This document shows positions 1-10,217 of a stretch of DNA of 64,000 bases, piece after piece. The stretch is from Eucalyptus grandis (taxonomy: Eukaryota; Streptophyta; Magnoliopsida; Myrtales; Myrtaceae). Each line of letters begins with the position of its first letter. The stretch's first letter is position 1. The notes under the pieces are model-generated. The model was given only the letters and a program-made list of their open reading frames with translations, was not told where the DNA came from and ran no database searches. Both the position numbers and the translations under genes were made by a program. Where the stretch lies: positions 36,656,687 to 36,720,686 of the forward strand of contig NC_052621.1 in NCBI RefSeq assembly GCF_016545825.1, written 5' to 3'.

Positions 1-324
1 TCGTGACCTCTTTCTTTTTGTCTTTCTTATTTGCTATATGATAGCATCAGACGTGTTTCTCTCAATATGTTGACAGGTGGCCAATTATAATGTGAACTTT
101 GACATCATTTTCATCAAGGAGATAAACATGCGATAGACTGCTGACAGTTCTTTGGTTCTTGATTATTCTGGCTTTTCAAAGGCACTTGCTTATATGGCTT
201 TTCCTTCTACAGATGATGGAGAGATGATGAGGCTTTGTCATTATGATTCTTCTATATGGAGGAGAACATTGTTTCCTCCAAGAGTGGTTCTCCATGTTTG
301 TCTTGATTGATATCTATCAGAGGC
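1..324. other. Upstream region of the first PPR gene
   Basis: No coding region is supported here. It probably holds the promoter and 5' leader of the PPR gene that starts at 325. A TTG triplet at 307 lies in frame six codons upstream of the ATG, but nothing favours it as a start. Confidence 0.4.
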
Positions 325-2574
325 ATGAAGAGGGTCGCCACTAGTGTCTCAGGACATTTGTTTAACACCTGTAGGCATCAGCTTCACTGGGAATATTCAA
401 GTATCTCGTTGCTATTCTTCCCTTGTAGATGTTCGAGCTTAAGATATTTCTCCTCAGGATCAACTACTGCCAGACCTTTTCCTGATTATTCCCCAAAAAA
501 ACCTACCATCAAAGACTCTGAGCTCGTTTATCATATTTCTACCACAATAAAATTACGCCGCACTGAGCCCCTTCACCGTATACTTAAGCCTTATGAATCT
601 AAGTTTAGGCCTGACCATCTTATTTGGGTTCTCATGAACATTAAGAATGACTACAAGCTGGTTTTGGACTTCTTTGATTGGGCTTGCCTTCGGAGAGACC
701 CAACACTACAAGCTCGTTGCATAGTTGTTCAAGTAGCTGTGGCTTCTGGGGATCTAAAAAAGGCTCATGGTCTTATTGGTGATGTTTGTTCAAAGCCCAA
801 TTTGGAGACCAGTATCTGGTTTATTCGTTTTGCTGAGCAGTTAATATATACATACAAGGACTGGGGTTCTAATCCCCGCGTGTTCGACATATTCTTCCAA
901 GTTCTTGTTGAAGCTGGTTTTTTTGCTGAAGCAAGAAACTTCTTCCACAAGTTGTTGAATTACGGGGTGGTCATTTCTGTTGATTCTTGTAATTTATACC
1001 TCACTCGTCTTTCTCATAATGTGGACAGCCCTCAAATTTTGACGAAGGCATTCAACGAGCTTGGTGATCTTGGCATTACTTGGAATACCGAATCATTTAA
1101 TATCTTAGTACATTCACTTTGTCGATTTCAAAAAATAAAAGAAGCTCATAGTTTACTTTGGCAAATGGAGTTGAGAGGCTTGTCACCGGATGTTGTAAGC
1201 TACAGTTCCGTAATTAATGGTTATTGCCATGTTGGCGAACTCCCAATTGTGTTGAAGCTCATAGAGGAAATGCAAATAAGAGGCTTGAAGCCGAACCATT
1301 TTACCTACAGCAGTATAATTCTTCTTCTATGTAAGTCCAGAAAAATAGCAGAAGCTGAACTGGTCTGTCAGGATATGATAAACAATGGAATATATCCTGA
1401 TGGTGTTGTTTATACAACTCTTATAGATGGATTGTGCAAGTTAGGAAATTTTGTTGCTGCTTTTAGTCTGTTTGGTAAAATGCAAAGTCAGGGAGTCGCC
1501 CCTGATTCTGTGACATATACTGCCCTTATTTCTGGGCTTTGCCAAAATGGAAAAATGATGGAAGCAAATAAACTGTTTGATGAGATGATTGATTGTGGCT
1601 TTAAACCAGATGAAGTTACCTACACCACACTTATTGATGGTTATGGCAAGGCTGGTGAAATAGCAAAGGCATTTTCTCTTCACAACCAGATGGTAAAGAT
1701 AGGGCTTACCCCAAACATAGTTACATATACTGCCCTGGCTGATGGCCTTTGTAAACGTGGAGACATGGATTCGGCGAACGAGCTTCTTCATCAGATGCAG
1801 AGGAAAGGACTTCAACTGAATCTTTGCACTTACAATGCTATTCTTAATGGTCACTGTAAAGCAGGAAATATTGATCTAGCTGTGAGACTCATGGAAGATA
1901 TGGAGTGCGCTGGGATTCATCCTGATACCATTACTTACACAACTTTAATGGATACGTATTGTAAACTCGGGGAGATGGCGAAAGCTCATGAGCTCCTTCG
2001 GAAAATGTTAGCTAAGGGTCTTCAACCTACTATTGTTACATTCAGTGTGCTGATGAATGGATTCTGTAATTCAGGAATGCTTGTAGATGGGGAACAGCTA
2101 CTAAAATGGATGCTGGAAAAGGGTCTTAATCCAAATGCTGCCGTTTACAATTCTCTGATGAAACAGTATTGCATTAGAAATAATATACGTGCCACAACCG
2201 AGATCTATAAGGACATGTGCGCGAGAGGAGTCATGCCTGATAGTAACACCTATAACATATTGGTACGGGGTCATTCCAAAGCGAGGAATATGAAGGAAGC
2301 ATGGTTTTTGCATCGAGAAATGATTGGGAAGGGATATATACCGACTGCTTCTTCATACAATGCACTTATTAAGGGACTTTTAAAAAAGAAGAAATTTTCT
2401 GAGGCCAGGCAACTATTTGAAGAGATGAGAACTCACGGACTGGTTGTAGACAGAGAGATCTACAATGCCTTTGTGGACATGATGTATGATGAGGGAAAAG
2501 TGGGAAATATGCTTAGCCTTTGTGATGAGGTGATAGAGAAATCTCTTTTGGATGTGGAAAAGAGTGGGAACTAA
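325..2574 (+). CDS. P-class pentatricopeptide repeat protein, probably mitochondrial
   Basis: Intronless gene for a 749-residue PPR protein. I place the start at the ATG at 325 (MKRVATSVSG); the frame is open for six codons upstream, but only from a TTG. The first 60 or so residues are rich in Arg and Ser and poor in acidic residues, as in a mitochondrial presequence. From about residue 250 onwards there are about 14 tandem 35-residue repeats with the usual TYTTLIDGLCK-like first helix and a D or N at the end of each repeat, the positions that read RNA bases. There is no E or DYW extension, so it is P class: such proteins bind organelle transcripts to stabilise, splice or help translate them. 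It resembles Arabidopsis At1g05670, an assignment made from memory. The target RNA is unknown. Confidence 0.93.
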   Translation: MKRVATSVSGHLFNTCRHQLHWEYSSISLLFFPCRCSSLRYFSSGSTTARPFPDYSPKKPTIKDSELVYHISTTIKLRRTEPLHRILKPYESKFRPDHLIWVLMNIKNDYKLVLDFFDWACLRRDPTLQARCIVVQVAVASGDLKKAHGLIGDVCSKPNLETSIWFIRFAEQLIYTYKDWGSNPRVFDIFFQVLVEAGFFAEARNFFHKLLNYGVVISVDSCNLYLTRLSHNVDSPQILTKAFNELGDLGITWNTESFNILVHSLCRFQKIKEAHSLLWQMELRGLSPDVVSYSSVINGYCHVGELPIVLKLIEEMQIRGLKPNHFTYSSIILLLCKSRKIAEAELVCQDMINNGIYPDGVVYTTLIDGLCKLGNFVAAFSLFGKMQSQGVAPDSVTYTALISGLCQNGKMMEANKLFDEMIDCGFKPDEVTYTTLIDGYGKAGEIAKAFSLHNQMVKIGLTPNIVTYTALADGLCKRGDMDSANELLHQMQRKGLQLNLCTYNAILNGHCKAGNIDLAVRLMEDMECAGIHPDTITYTTLMDTYCKLGEMAKAHELLRKMLAKGLQPTIVTFSVLMNGFCNSGMLVDGEQLLKWMLEKGLNPNAAVYNSLMKQYCIRNNIRATTEIYKDMCARGVMPDSNTYNILVRGHSKARNMKEAWFLHREMIGKGYIPTASSYNALIKGLLKKKKFSEARQLFEEMRTHGLVVDREIYNAFVDMMYDEGKVGNMLSLCDEVIEKSLLDVEKSGN

Positions 2575-4620
2575 TAGTGTTGATTACATGCTGCTTCCTT
2601 GACATTCGGCAAATTCCAATTTGATTTGATTGAGTTGCAGGGTTGATTCCAACCTAAGCAGGTAAAATCCTTCTCGGTCATTGTTGCGCAACCAAAGGGA
2701 ACTTGGGATGCGATTCTTAAGAGATAAATGATAGGAGATGCATATATGTTCTCCTTAATTTATATTCAGTTGTGATGATTGAACGTCTTTGTCTTTGCTT
2801 TTTTTTTTTGTCAAACTCTAAAGTTTTGGAGAGAAGTCGATCAAGAGGGGCTGTAAAAAGCTCGCACTTGAATCCCTGATGCCTCAGCAATTCAGCGAGT
2901 ATGATTTGCAGATCATAAAAGGTGAGCCATTTGTCTTCATAGTTATATGGCAGGGCAACTTGAAATACTGTCCCATTATTTCGCATAGCAAAACATGGGG
3001 GCGTTGCTTGTATCTATCTTATATGTTGGTTGGCTCCTAGTTAGGCAAATTAGGAACATTTTATAGGAAACTACTCCGTTAAAATTGTTCAATTCTCAGA
3101 TATTGGGGACTTGATACTATCTGTGTAGAGCCACATATCAAGAGTACTTGGTCTAATATTGTTTGGGCAGTCTGAGGTTTCCTAAAGTATAGTTTTGGGT
3201 GACATTGATGTATGTAAATTCTTTTTTTCCCCACAACAATTATAGACATGCCACAGTCTCCTTTAAATGCTGGTAACTCTGTTTTTGTTTGTCCATCTTC
3301 TCAGAAGCATTTAAGGTTCTTGCACAAGTTTCTGTGGCATATGGATACTGTTAAGTAACTTCAGCTACTTAGTGCTTCATTGTGTTTTTCATTTCCCCCT
3401 TGATTATTTACACAAAGCCCCATCTTGGGGATCTATTGCAATGTCGATCTCCTTTTTCTATTATAAGAGATCCAAATATACTTTCATCCCATGACACAAT
3501 ACTTCTCTATGGGCTATAGTTGGACAAATTTATTCCGTGATCTGCTGTGGAGACCTTCTCTTGCACTCACTATAGCTTGATGCAGGTTCCAATCTCCCGT
3601 TGCTACCTTTACCAAAAAAAAAAAATCTCCCGTTGCTACCTCTCAAGGCAGCTTTGAATACCCAGATTGAATTGCTGGGTATCTGCCTCTAGAGTGAGCT
3701 GCCATCTTCCGTGGACCCACTAGCAATAATGCTTGCTGTCACAAACTCAAATGCGATAATAGGCTTGGCGGCAGAGGCGAGAATTATGGGTACTGGCCTG
3801 AAAGCTTCGCCCATTGAATAGTGGTATGTTGTACCCAAACACAGGTTTTGCTGATGCTACTCACATTGATATTACGGCATGAATAATTTTACTGATTACT
3901 TTCTCTTTTCTCGTGACATCTTCATCTAGATCTTAGAGAGGAGGTCACTCGGCAGCTCTTCCTGGTTTTGGACTAACATTGTCGCAGCAGGAGGGTCGAT
4001 CAGCTAGCTTACCAACCATGACCAAAGTAAAATATCACACAATCGACTTGGTCCTCACCAAGAAGTTTGTGGGTTAGAAGCGGTCGTCCTTCAGGCCAAC
4101 ACTCTAGTTAAGGAATGACAATCTCTTTCATTCTTAAATATGGAGCAATGGCCTATTCCAAGTCATTTGCTCAGTTGATGAACAGCCCTGAAGATTACAT
4201 GGGCACTGTCAAAAAGTGCCCTCGCTCTGTCCCCATTCTTCTGTTTTGCTTTCTAGACTTTGTTCACGCTTGAAAACCGTGAATTATGGAAGAGGATCGT
4301 CCCAATGATGTGTTATATGACTCAATTATAGAAAAGTATACCTCTCATTCTCGTGCTTTCTGCATGCTTTCTTTGCTTTACGTTCATTGTTGATACATTG
4401 TTCCACAACTTGTCGATGACAGAGGTTCGACGAACAGTGATCTTCCATGGCTGAAAGGATTTCTGGCTGTTTTAGGTGGCTGTAAATATCTAGTTCTTTG
4501 ACAAGACTTTTGGTGCTTATAGTTTGCGTTGCATCAAACAACGAAAAAGATGTTTTCATTTTTAAAAATTAAGAAATAATTTCCAGCTTGATTCATTAAC
4601 TTAAATAGCAGAGAAACTCA
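2575..4620. other. Intergenic region after the first PPR gene
   Basis: The first few hundred bases are probably the 3'UTR of the PPR gene. I see no conserved coding potential on either strand; the open frames are short and have biased composition. A small A-rich insertion flanked by a direct duplication lies at 3593-3641 and is listed separately. Confidence 0.5.
3593..3641. repeat. A-rich micro-insertion with 16-bp flanking duplication
   Basis: The 16-mer TCTCCCGTTGCTACCT occurs at 3593-3608 and again, identical, at 3626-3641. The 17 bases between them are TTACC followed by 12 A. A poly(A) tail inside a 16-bp target duplication is what a severely 5'-truncated LINE or SINE insertion leaves. 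A similar structure is at 14350-14399. Confidence 0.5.
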
Positions 4621-4623
4621 AAG

Positions 4624-4933
4624 GGAAAATGACATATATGATCTCTAAACTTTAATTAAATGTGTAATGCAGTTCCGGAACTTTAACTTAATGTTCAATA
4701 TGGTCCATGAACTTTTAATTTATTCAATATGATCAATTCAATTCAATTTTTAAGCCATACGAAAAAGTTTAATATTGTTCTTAAACATGAATTAATGGAA
4801 TGATGATATTAAAAGTTAGGGAACCATGTTACACATTGGGCGAAAGTTTAAAAATTACATTAAATAAATTAAAAGTTCAGAAATTACATTGTACATTAAG
4901 TTAAAATTCGGTGATTATTTATGTCATTATTCC
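4624..4933. mobile_element. Long-arm palindromic MITE
   Basis: The ends are inverted copies: GGAAAATGACAT at the left and GGAATAATGACAT on the reverse strand at the right. The similarity continues inwards: the left arm around 4678-4735 and the reverse of the right arm around 4865-4915 share long stretches such as TTTAACTTAATGT and GAACTTTTAATTTATT. The element is about 310 bp, AT-rich and without coding capacity. The 9 bases on each side agree at only 6 of 9 positions, so a Mutator-type target duplication is possible but not shown. It lies just upstream of the METTL22-like gene. Confidence 0.6.
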
Positions 4934-4999
4934 AAACCCAAGTAGTGTGAAAATTATAATTTTCACGCGGGCCTGGCCCGGCCCGGCGGAGGCCTAGCA

Positions 5000-7755
5000 A
5001 TGGAGGTAGAGCCCGCCCGGCCCGAGCTCGTGGGTGATCCGACCCCTGAAGAACAGACGGAGAGACGACGAAGATGGCGGTGCTTCAATTCGACAACCTT
5101 CGTCTCCTTCGGCTCGCCGGCCGTACGTTTGATTCCTCGTCGCCGTTGGTCTGGCGAGTATCTCATGGAGCACGCGACTGATGATCCTTCGGCTTCGAGC
5201 GCTGCTGAAGAAGAGGAGGAGGAGGAGGAAGTGATGAGCGAAGTGCACATAGGTTGCCCCCCTTACTCCTCCGGGCCCCACCTCTCCAGCTTCACCATCT
5301 CCGCCCCGCCCGGTAATGTTCCTGCATCCCGCACCCTCCTTTTTCCGTTCCCAGCAAAACGCTTGGCGGCGGAATCGCGTTGTGGGTTTTGAGCGGAGTC
5401 GATGGATTTTTGCAGAGCGCCGAGGAATCGTGCTCGACCAGGATGGTGATCTCGTTTTAACAAGGCGAGACCGTGAGTGTCTTTTCGTTATCTCCTTCTA
5501 CACCGGTTCCTAAACTGTTCATGCATTTCACTTTGCTTTGAATTCGCCAGCAATCCTGACTAGTGCATGAAATCGATTCTGGTCCCGAGTTGCCCATTGC
5601 TTAACCACTCAATGCCCACATGGTTTGCTTTTGCATCCTCTTTTTCCTACGAAATGGCGATGATGACTGGACATTTTCCGACGTGCAGAACCATCTTCGC
5701 ATTGTTTTAGTGTGATCATACAGCATAACATCACGTCTTCTATCCCGAATGTCGGGTTGCAGGTATTTAGTTACATTCATGATCTTCTCTTTCGGTATGC
5801 TGTGAACTGCTTGACATTAGATGAATTTTTTGTTTTTGTTTTTCCCCATTTGTTCAGGTTTGGAAAGCTGAACTAGCATTATCTGATTTCGTGTTGCATA
5901 CCATGTCCACTTCTTCTGAGTTTGACAGAGTCGTTGCGTTGGAGCTTGGTGCTGGAACGGGTATGTTGGTTTCTGCTGTTTGCTTGAATATGTCAGGCGA
6001 TACTGTTCCAAAAGACTAAACTTGCTTCACAGATTGCTTAGTTTTCTCAAGCGGTGAAGTACCATGAGGGAGTGTCCAAGTAATTTAGAGAATATGAGGA
6101 GATTTACTGTCATGGGTGTCTTCTTCTTGCGAGCATAGTATCGTAGGTGTAATACAAATTGCCACATTCTGAATGGTCAGGATTACCTTTACCTATCACT
6201 GTCATTACATATCCATACATCCACTATTTAAACAAAGAGGAGGGGTAGATAATCAGTTCAATGTAGCATTCTGGTCTTTTCGAAACATTGCCAACTTCAG
6301 TCCTTTGAAAGTGCTTCAGTTCAATTCCCAGGTGAACAGTCTAGAGGTTTAAGGATTACTGATAGAACTTGTCTTAACAGAGAATCTTATCCATTTTCCG
6401 TGGGCATTCACAGCTAGTACTGCTTTAATTCTTCATTGACTTCATTTCATCTGCTAAAGTTTCTTGGCATTACACTTTTATGACAGTCTTCATGTCAAAT
6501 TTTGTGTCAGGGTTGGTTGGCATATTGCTCTCCCGTGTAGCTAAGACAGTATTTCTCACAGGTTGGAATGCTGGACTCAAATCTGACCATAATATTTTCT
6601 TTCAGCACATACAACACTCCCCATGTCATACATTAATATCATTAGGCAATCTAGCGTATTCACAACTCATTCTCTCTTTTTACTCTAAGAATAGTCTCAT
6701 TGAGTGTTGCCAGATCATGGAGATGAAATCCTTAACAATTGTGCAAAGAATGCGGAGCTCAATGATGGGGTTCTGAACTTTAAGGCTAAAGTTCATGTAC
6801 GTGAACTGAATTGGATGAATAATTGGCCTCCTAATCTATGCACAGAAGTTTCTGAGTCACAAGCGAGGTAAATGTTATCTTTAGATGATAACTAAAAGCT
6901 TTTGGTAATTGACACCAGCATATACAGACGTGCATGGACTTGTTTGTACTTTTAATTGATGCCCTGCAACAACTGTAGATTTAACTAAAGTGGTTGGGTA
7001 ATGTGGTAACCTTTTAGGTACTCTTGGACATCCTCAGAAGTGGAAGAAGCCGAAAGCTCTTCTTTACTTTTAGCTGCTGATGTCATCTACAGTGATGATC
7101 TAACCGATGCATTATTCTGTACCTTACAAAGACTAATGTCACGAGGATCAGAAAAGGTATTTAGCATATATATGGCTTGACTTGATGACGATATATGATG
7201 TGTTGGGGAAGTGGTAATCTCTTTTCTCCTCAATCTGTTGGTAGGCAGAGTTTGATGTGGAACTTCTCTCACAGTCTTAAGTCAAATCAAATGGTTATTA
7301 AATTTTTCTCTTGCAATATATATATTAGGAAATGTAAGATGCTACTTCCTCCTTTTCAGGTACTATACTTGGCCTTGGAAAAGCGTTATAACTTCAGTCT
7401 CGATGATCTGAATGTGGTTGCGAATGGTTACTCCCACTTCTTAAGTTACGTGAGGATGGAAGAAGGTAAGCATCTCATACATGTGGATGGAGTAACTGGA
7501 AACTGTTTGCAGCATTGTTGCTTTCCCCTGACTTTTGCATTATTCGACATTCCTTTTGTTGAGAAATGGAAGCTGTTTCCTGTTTTGCCAGATGTTGCAG
7601 GATGTGAGTTCAATGACTGCGAGTCATTGCCTGGTTTTGTTGGCAAATGTGTTGATCTCACTCAAGTTCCCCAGTACGTTCTGCACTATGACCGAGGAAA
7701 CGACGTCGAGATATGGAAGATCAGGTACAACAGAGGAGGAAACCATCAAGCCTGA
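5000..7755 (+). CDS. METTL22: METTL22-type protein-lysine methyltransferase
   Basis: A SAM-dependent methyltransferase of family 16, homologous to METTL22. Exons read by splice sites and phase: 5000-5312, 5416-5472, 5689-5762, 5858-5960, 6511-6561, 6714-6867, 7018-7156, 7360-7465, 7592-7755, giving 386 residues. The N-terminal part has an acidic run and then [11 protein letters not shown]. Across the third and fourth exons it reads [17 protein letters not shown], then the SAM-binding motif [11 protein letters not shown], then the post-motif acidic turn (LTDHGDEIL), ELNWMNNW, and [12 protein letters not shown], the motif typical of this family. The C-terminus carries [19 protein letters not shown]. 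The ATG at 5000 gives the longest product; the in-frame ATG at 5165 (MEHATDD) gives 331 residues and fits family length about as well. A short upstream reading frame in another frame begins at 5073. In animals METTL22 methylates the DNA-binding protein KIN17; the plant substrate is not known to me. A degraded second copy of its 3' end lies near 16.1 kb. Confidence 0.88.
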
Positions 7756-9290
7756 ACCTTCGATTGAGCCGGAGACGCCATTGCTACAAGAAACCGGTGC
7801 TATTCAACTCCTGCTCTCACCAATTTCGCCACAGAGAAAAGTCCAGAGAGCTTCAGTTCTCCAAACTCCACAATGTCGGGTCAGCCTACTTTTTCTCCGA
7901 CTCGCTCCAAATTTCCGGCAGCAGCCATCCTTAGCTTTCCGAGCCGCACCTACGCTGGAGGATCGTGCCAGGAGAAAGGCCCATCATAGGCATCCCCCCT
8001 TGAACATGGAGCAACCATTTGTGGAGAATCTAAGGGGTCACGTCCATCAGCCAAATTCCAAGGAGAGGAAAAACAAATAAGAAATTTATGACATTTTGCA
8101 TTGAGGAAGATGTGAAACTTTGGCCACGTTTTAATTGATTGAAGAAAGCTCTGTGGGAGCGAGCTCTCTTTCCCATCATCAAGAAAAGGAGCGTGAACTT
8201 CCAATTTGGCGCTAATCAACGCTTATGATGGATGCATGTTAACCGTTGGATTAATTCAAAGGAGAGAGCATCTGGGCTTTTCTGTTTCGAACGCTAGTTT
8301 TTACCTTCTCCTTTTTGACGTGAGAGAGAGAGAGAGACCACCTCGTCGAAGGAAGTACTTTCTGGAACAACCACGACCGCGACCCTCGACCCCAGGACAT
8401 CGAACGGTCTCTTGCCCTAATGAATGACGACAAATTGGCAGCACTTTTTGTGGGGCCCTCTGCTTTTGTTAGATTAAAATTGTTCCCATCTACATTCTCT
8501 TTCGAGGGCGTCACGTTTTGCGTTTCGATTATATTTAGCTGCTGGAGTGCTAAATCGACGGTCCGAAGGTTAAAAGAATCAATGGAAAGTGAAAAAAAGA
8601 ACAAAGATAAAAGTGGGATGGAAGCATTCAGAATTTGTAGACGGTGATGATCCGGCCGAGTCATCAGTTACCACCTCCATGGCGGCCACTATGGCGGTGG
8701 TTGCCGAGTTTATCACAATAATCACTTGAGACCATTATAAAAAAAAGGAACAGAATCACATCTGGATCTAATCTAACAAGGCGAGGCATCTATTGCTATT
8801 AAGGGCATCCTAGCTTGTACCTTTAATGGTGGTTGCGGGCGGTGCCAATAGTTTGTTGGCCTTACAAGAAGAGCATTCAAGGTGCAGCTCCCTGTACTTT
8901 TTTTGCCCCCTTCCATCAAAGAGAAAGAGTTAAAAAAATCGCAAAAAAAGCAAAAAAAATAAAAATAAAAATCCAGGCCACCTTTTTTTCATAAAAACAT
9001 CCTTATTGCCGCAAATTTTTTTCAGTGTCAAATTTATGTTTGCATAATCCGCCAACATAAGGTAAAGGTTACCATCTCAAAAAAAAGAAGAAAAAAAGGG
9101 TGTGGGAATGATCTCAGATCTTGGATTAAAAGTAGAGAGATCAGATCACCATTGTCTTTTTAACCAAAAAAAAAAAAAAAAAAGAAAAGAAAAGATGAGA
9201 ATTAATATAGCAAATGAAATAAATATAAATAAATAAGAAAAAAATTACATAATAAGAAACTAAGGGCGAGCCAGGTCGTGCGCCACGGGC
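7756..9290. other. METTL22 3'UTR and chaperone A upstream region
   Basis: The first few hundred bases downstream of the stop include the sequence that is duplicated near 16.15 kb, so it is probably 3'UTR or flank. A short GA microsatellite lies near 8321-8336. The part from 8900 to 9250 is A-rich with several poly(A) runs. I see no gene. Confidence 0.5.
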
Positions 9291-9295
9291 TTCAC

Positions 9296-9338
9296 ATAAA
9301 AGGCACCCCCCACCTCCTCGTTCTAGAGAATTCCAGAC
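9296..9338 (+). promoter_or_regulatory. Core promoter of chaperone copy A, with heat-shock-element-like repeat
   Basis: A TATA-like ATAAAAGG lies at 9296-9303. About 20 bases later, TTCTAGAGAATTCCAGAC (9321-9338) fits the alternating TTCnnGAn arrangement of a heat shock element, with two perfect TTC units and two imperfect GAA units (GAG and GAC). The core AGAATTCCAGA is also found at the same place in copy B, so it has been kept since the duplication. Whether heat shock factor binds is inference, since many HSP110-class genes are only mildly heat-induced. Confidence 0.45.
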
Positions 9339-9429
9339 CCTCGTCTCTCCATTTCCCCACCGCCGGCGTCCTTGACCTCCGCCGCTCCTCCGACCTCTCC
9401 TCCTCCTCCTCCGCCGCCGTCGTCGTCAG

Positions 9430-10150
9430 GTGAGATTCCCGGCGAATGCCGGGGCGGCGCCGCTTCCCGGAGCTCCGGAACTCGCGCTCGCCGCCCTTGC
9501 CTCTTAGCTTTTTCTCGGCAGATCTGTGGTCTTTCGTACCACGCGCGCGCGCATTCGCCCGCGATTGTGTCTGATATCGCTCGGTCCGGCCTCGGATTCT
9601 CTCGCTTCTTTTGATTCTGCTGGCTTCGAATCGGAGTGTCGCGAGAGCGTCTTGGCGTTGATTGCTTGTGGTTCTGGATTCGATGAATTTTTTTTTTTTT
9701 TTTTTTTTTTTGGGGGGGGAGATGCGGTCGTGATTCGTGGATATCTTGCATGGGTTGTGGGAAAGAAGTGATTTTGTTTTGGCGTTTCGGTAGCTCCGCG
9801 TTGTTGGAATTTACTTTTGTGGCTTTCTGATTTGGTGAGGCGGCTCGGTGGGTTATCAAAGTATTGCAGATTCGCGATGATTGAGATTGTTGAAGCTGTG
9901 GGGAGTTTACGCCGGTTGATTGTCCCATGTGATTTGGCTTTTAGATGTTTTGCATTTGTGTTGAATGTGTAATTCGGTCAAGTGGATTGTTTCCCGACTC
10001 TGGCATGTCTATGTGGAGTTGCTTGAGTTTGACCGATAATTGTGCTTGATTTTTGCTTATTGTTGGATGCTGCACTATTCGTTTTGATGGTCTGCTGCTC
10101 AATTTTGTACTTAATTAACAGATTGATTTACTTCTGTTATTATTTATCAG
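9430..10150 (+). other. 5'UTR intron of chaperone copy A
   Basis: The donor CAG|GTGAGA and the acceptor TTTATCAG|GTGATC bracket 721 bp that has no continuous coding frame before the conserved ATG at 10218. Copy B has the same arrangement with the same flanking sequence, which supports it. The intron holds a long T run followed by eight G (about 9688-9719). It also contains a single diverged copy (roughly 9820-9985) of the 166-bp sequence that is arrayed eight times in copy B. Leader introns in plants often raise expression. Confidence 0.7.
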
Positions 10151-10217
10151 GTGATCAACACTTTTTACTGCACTGGTTCGGCGTATTTGACGCCTGAATT
10201 GGTCTTCCAAGCTAAAG

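Noticed and set aside
7535..8080. Open frame of 181 codons overlapping the METTL22 end
   Set aside because: It is the wrong frame for the last METTL22 exon and then 3'UTR; the equivalent region near 16.1 kb does not keep the frame.
9323..9928. Minus-strand open frame of 201 codons across the chaperone A leader
   Set aside because: GC-rich leader and T-run read backwards (poly-Lys, Arg/Pro-rich); no homology expected.
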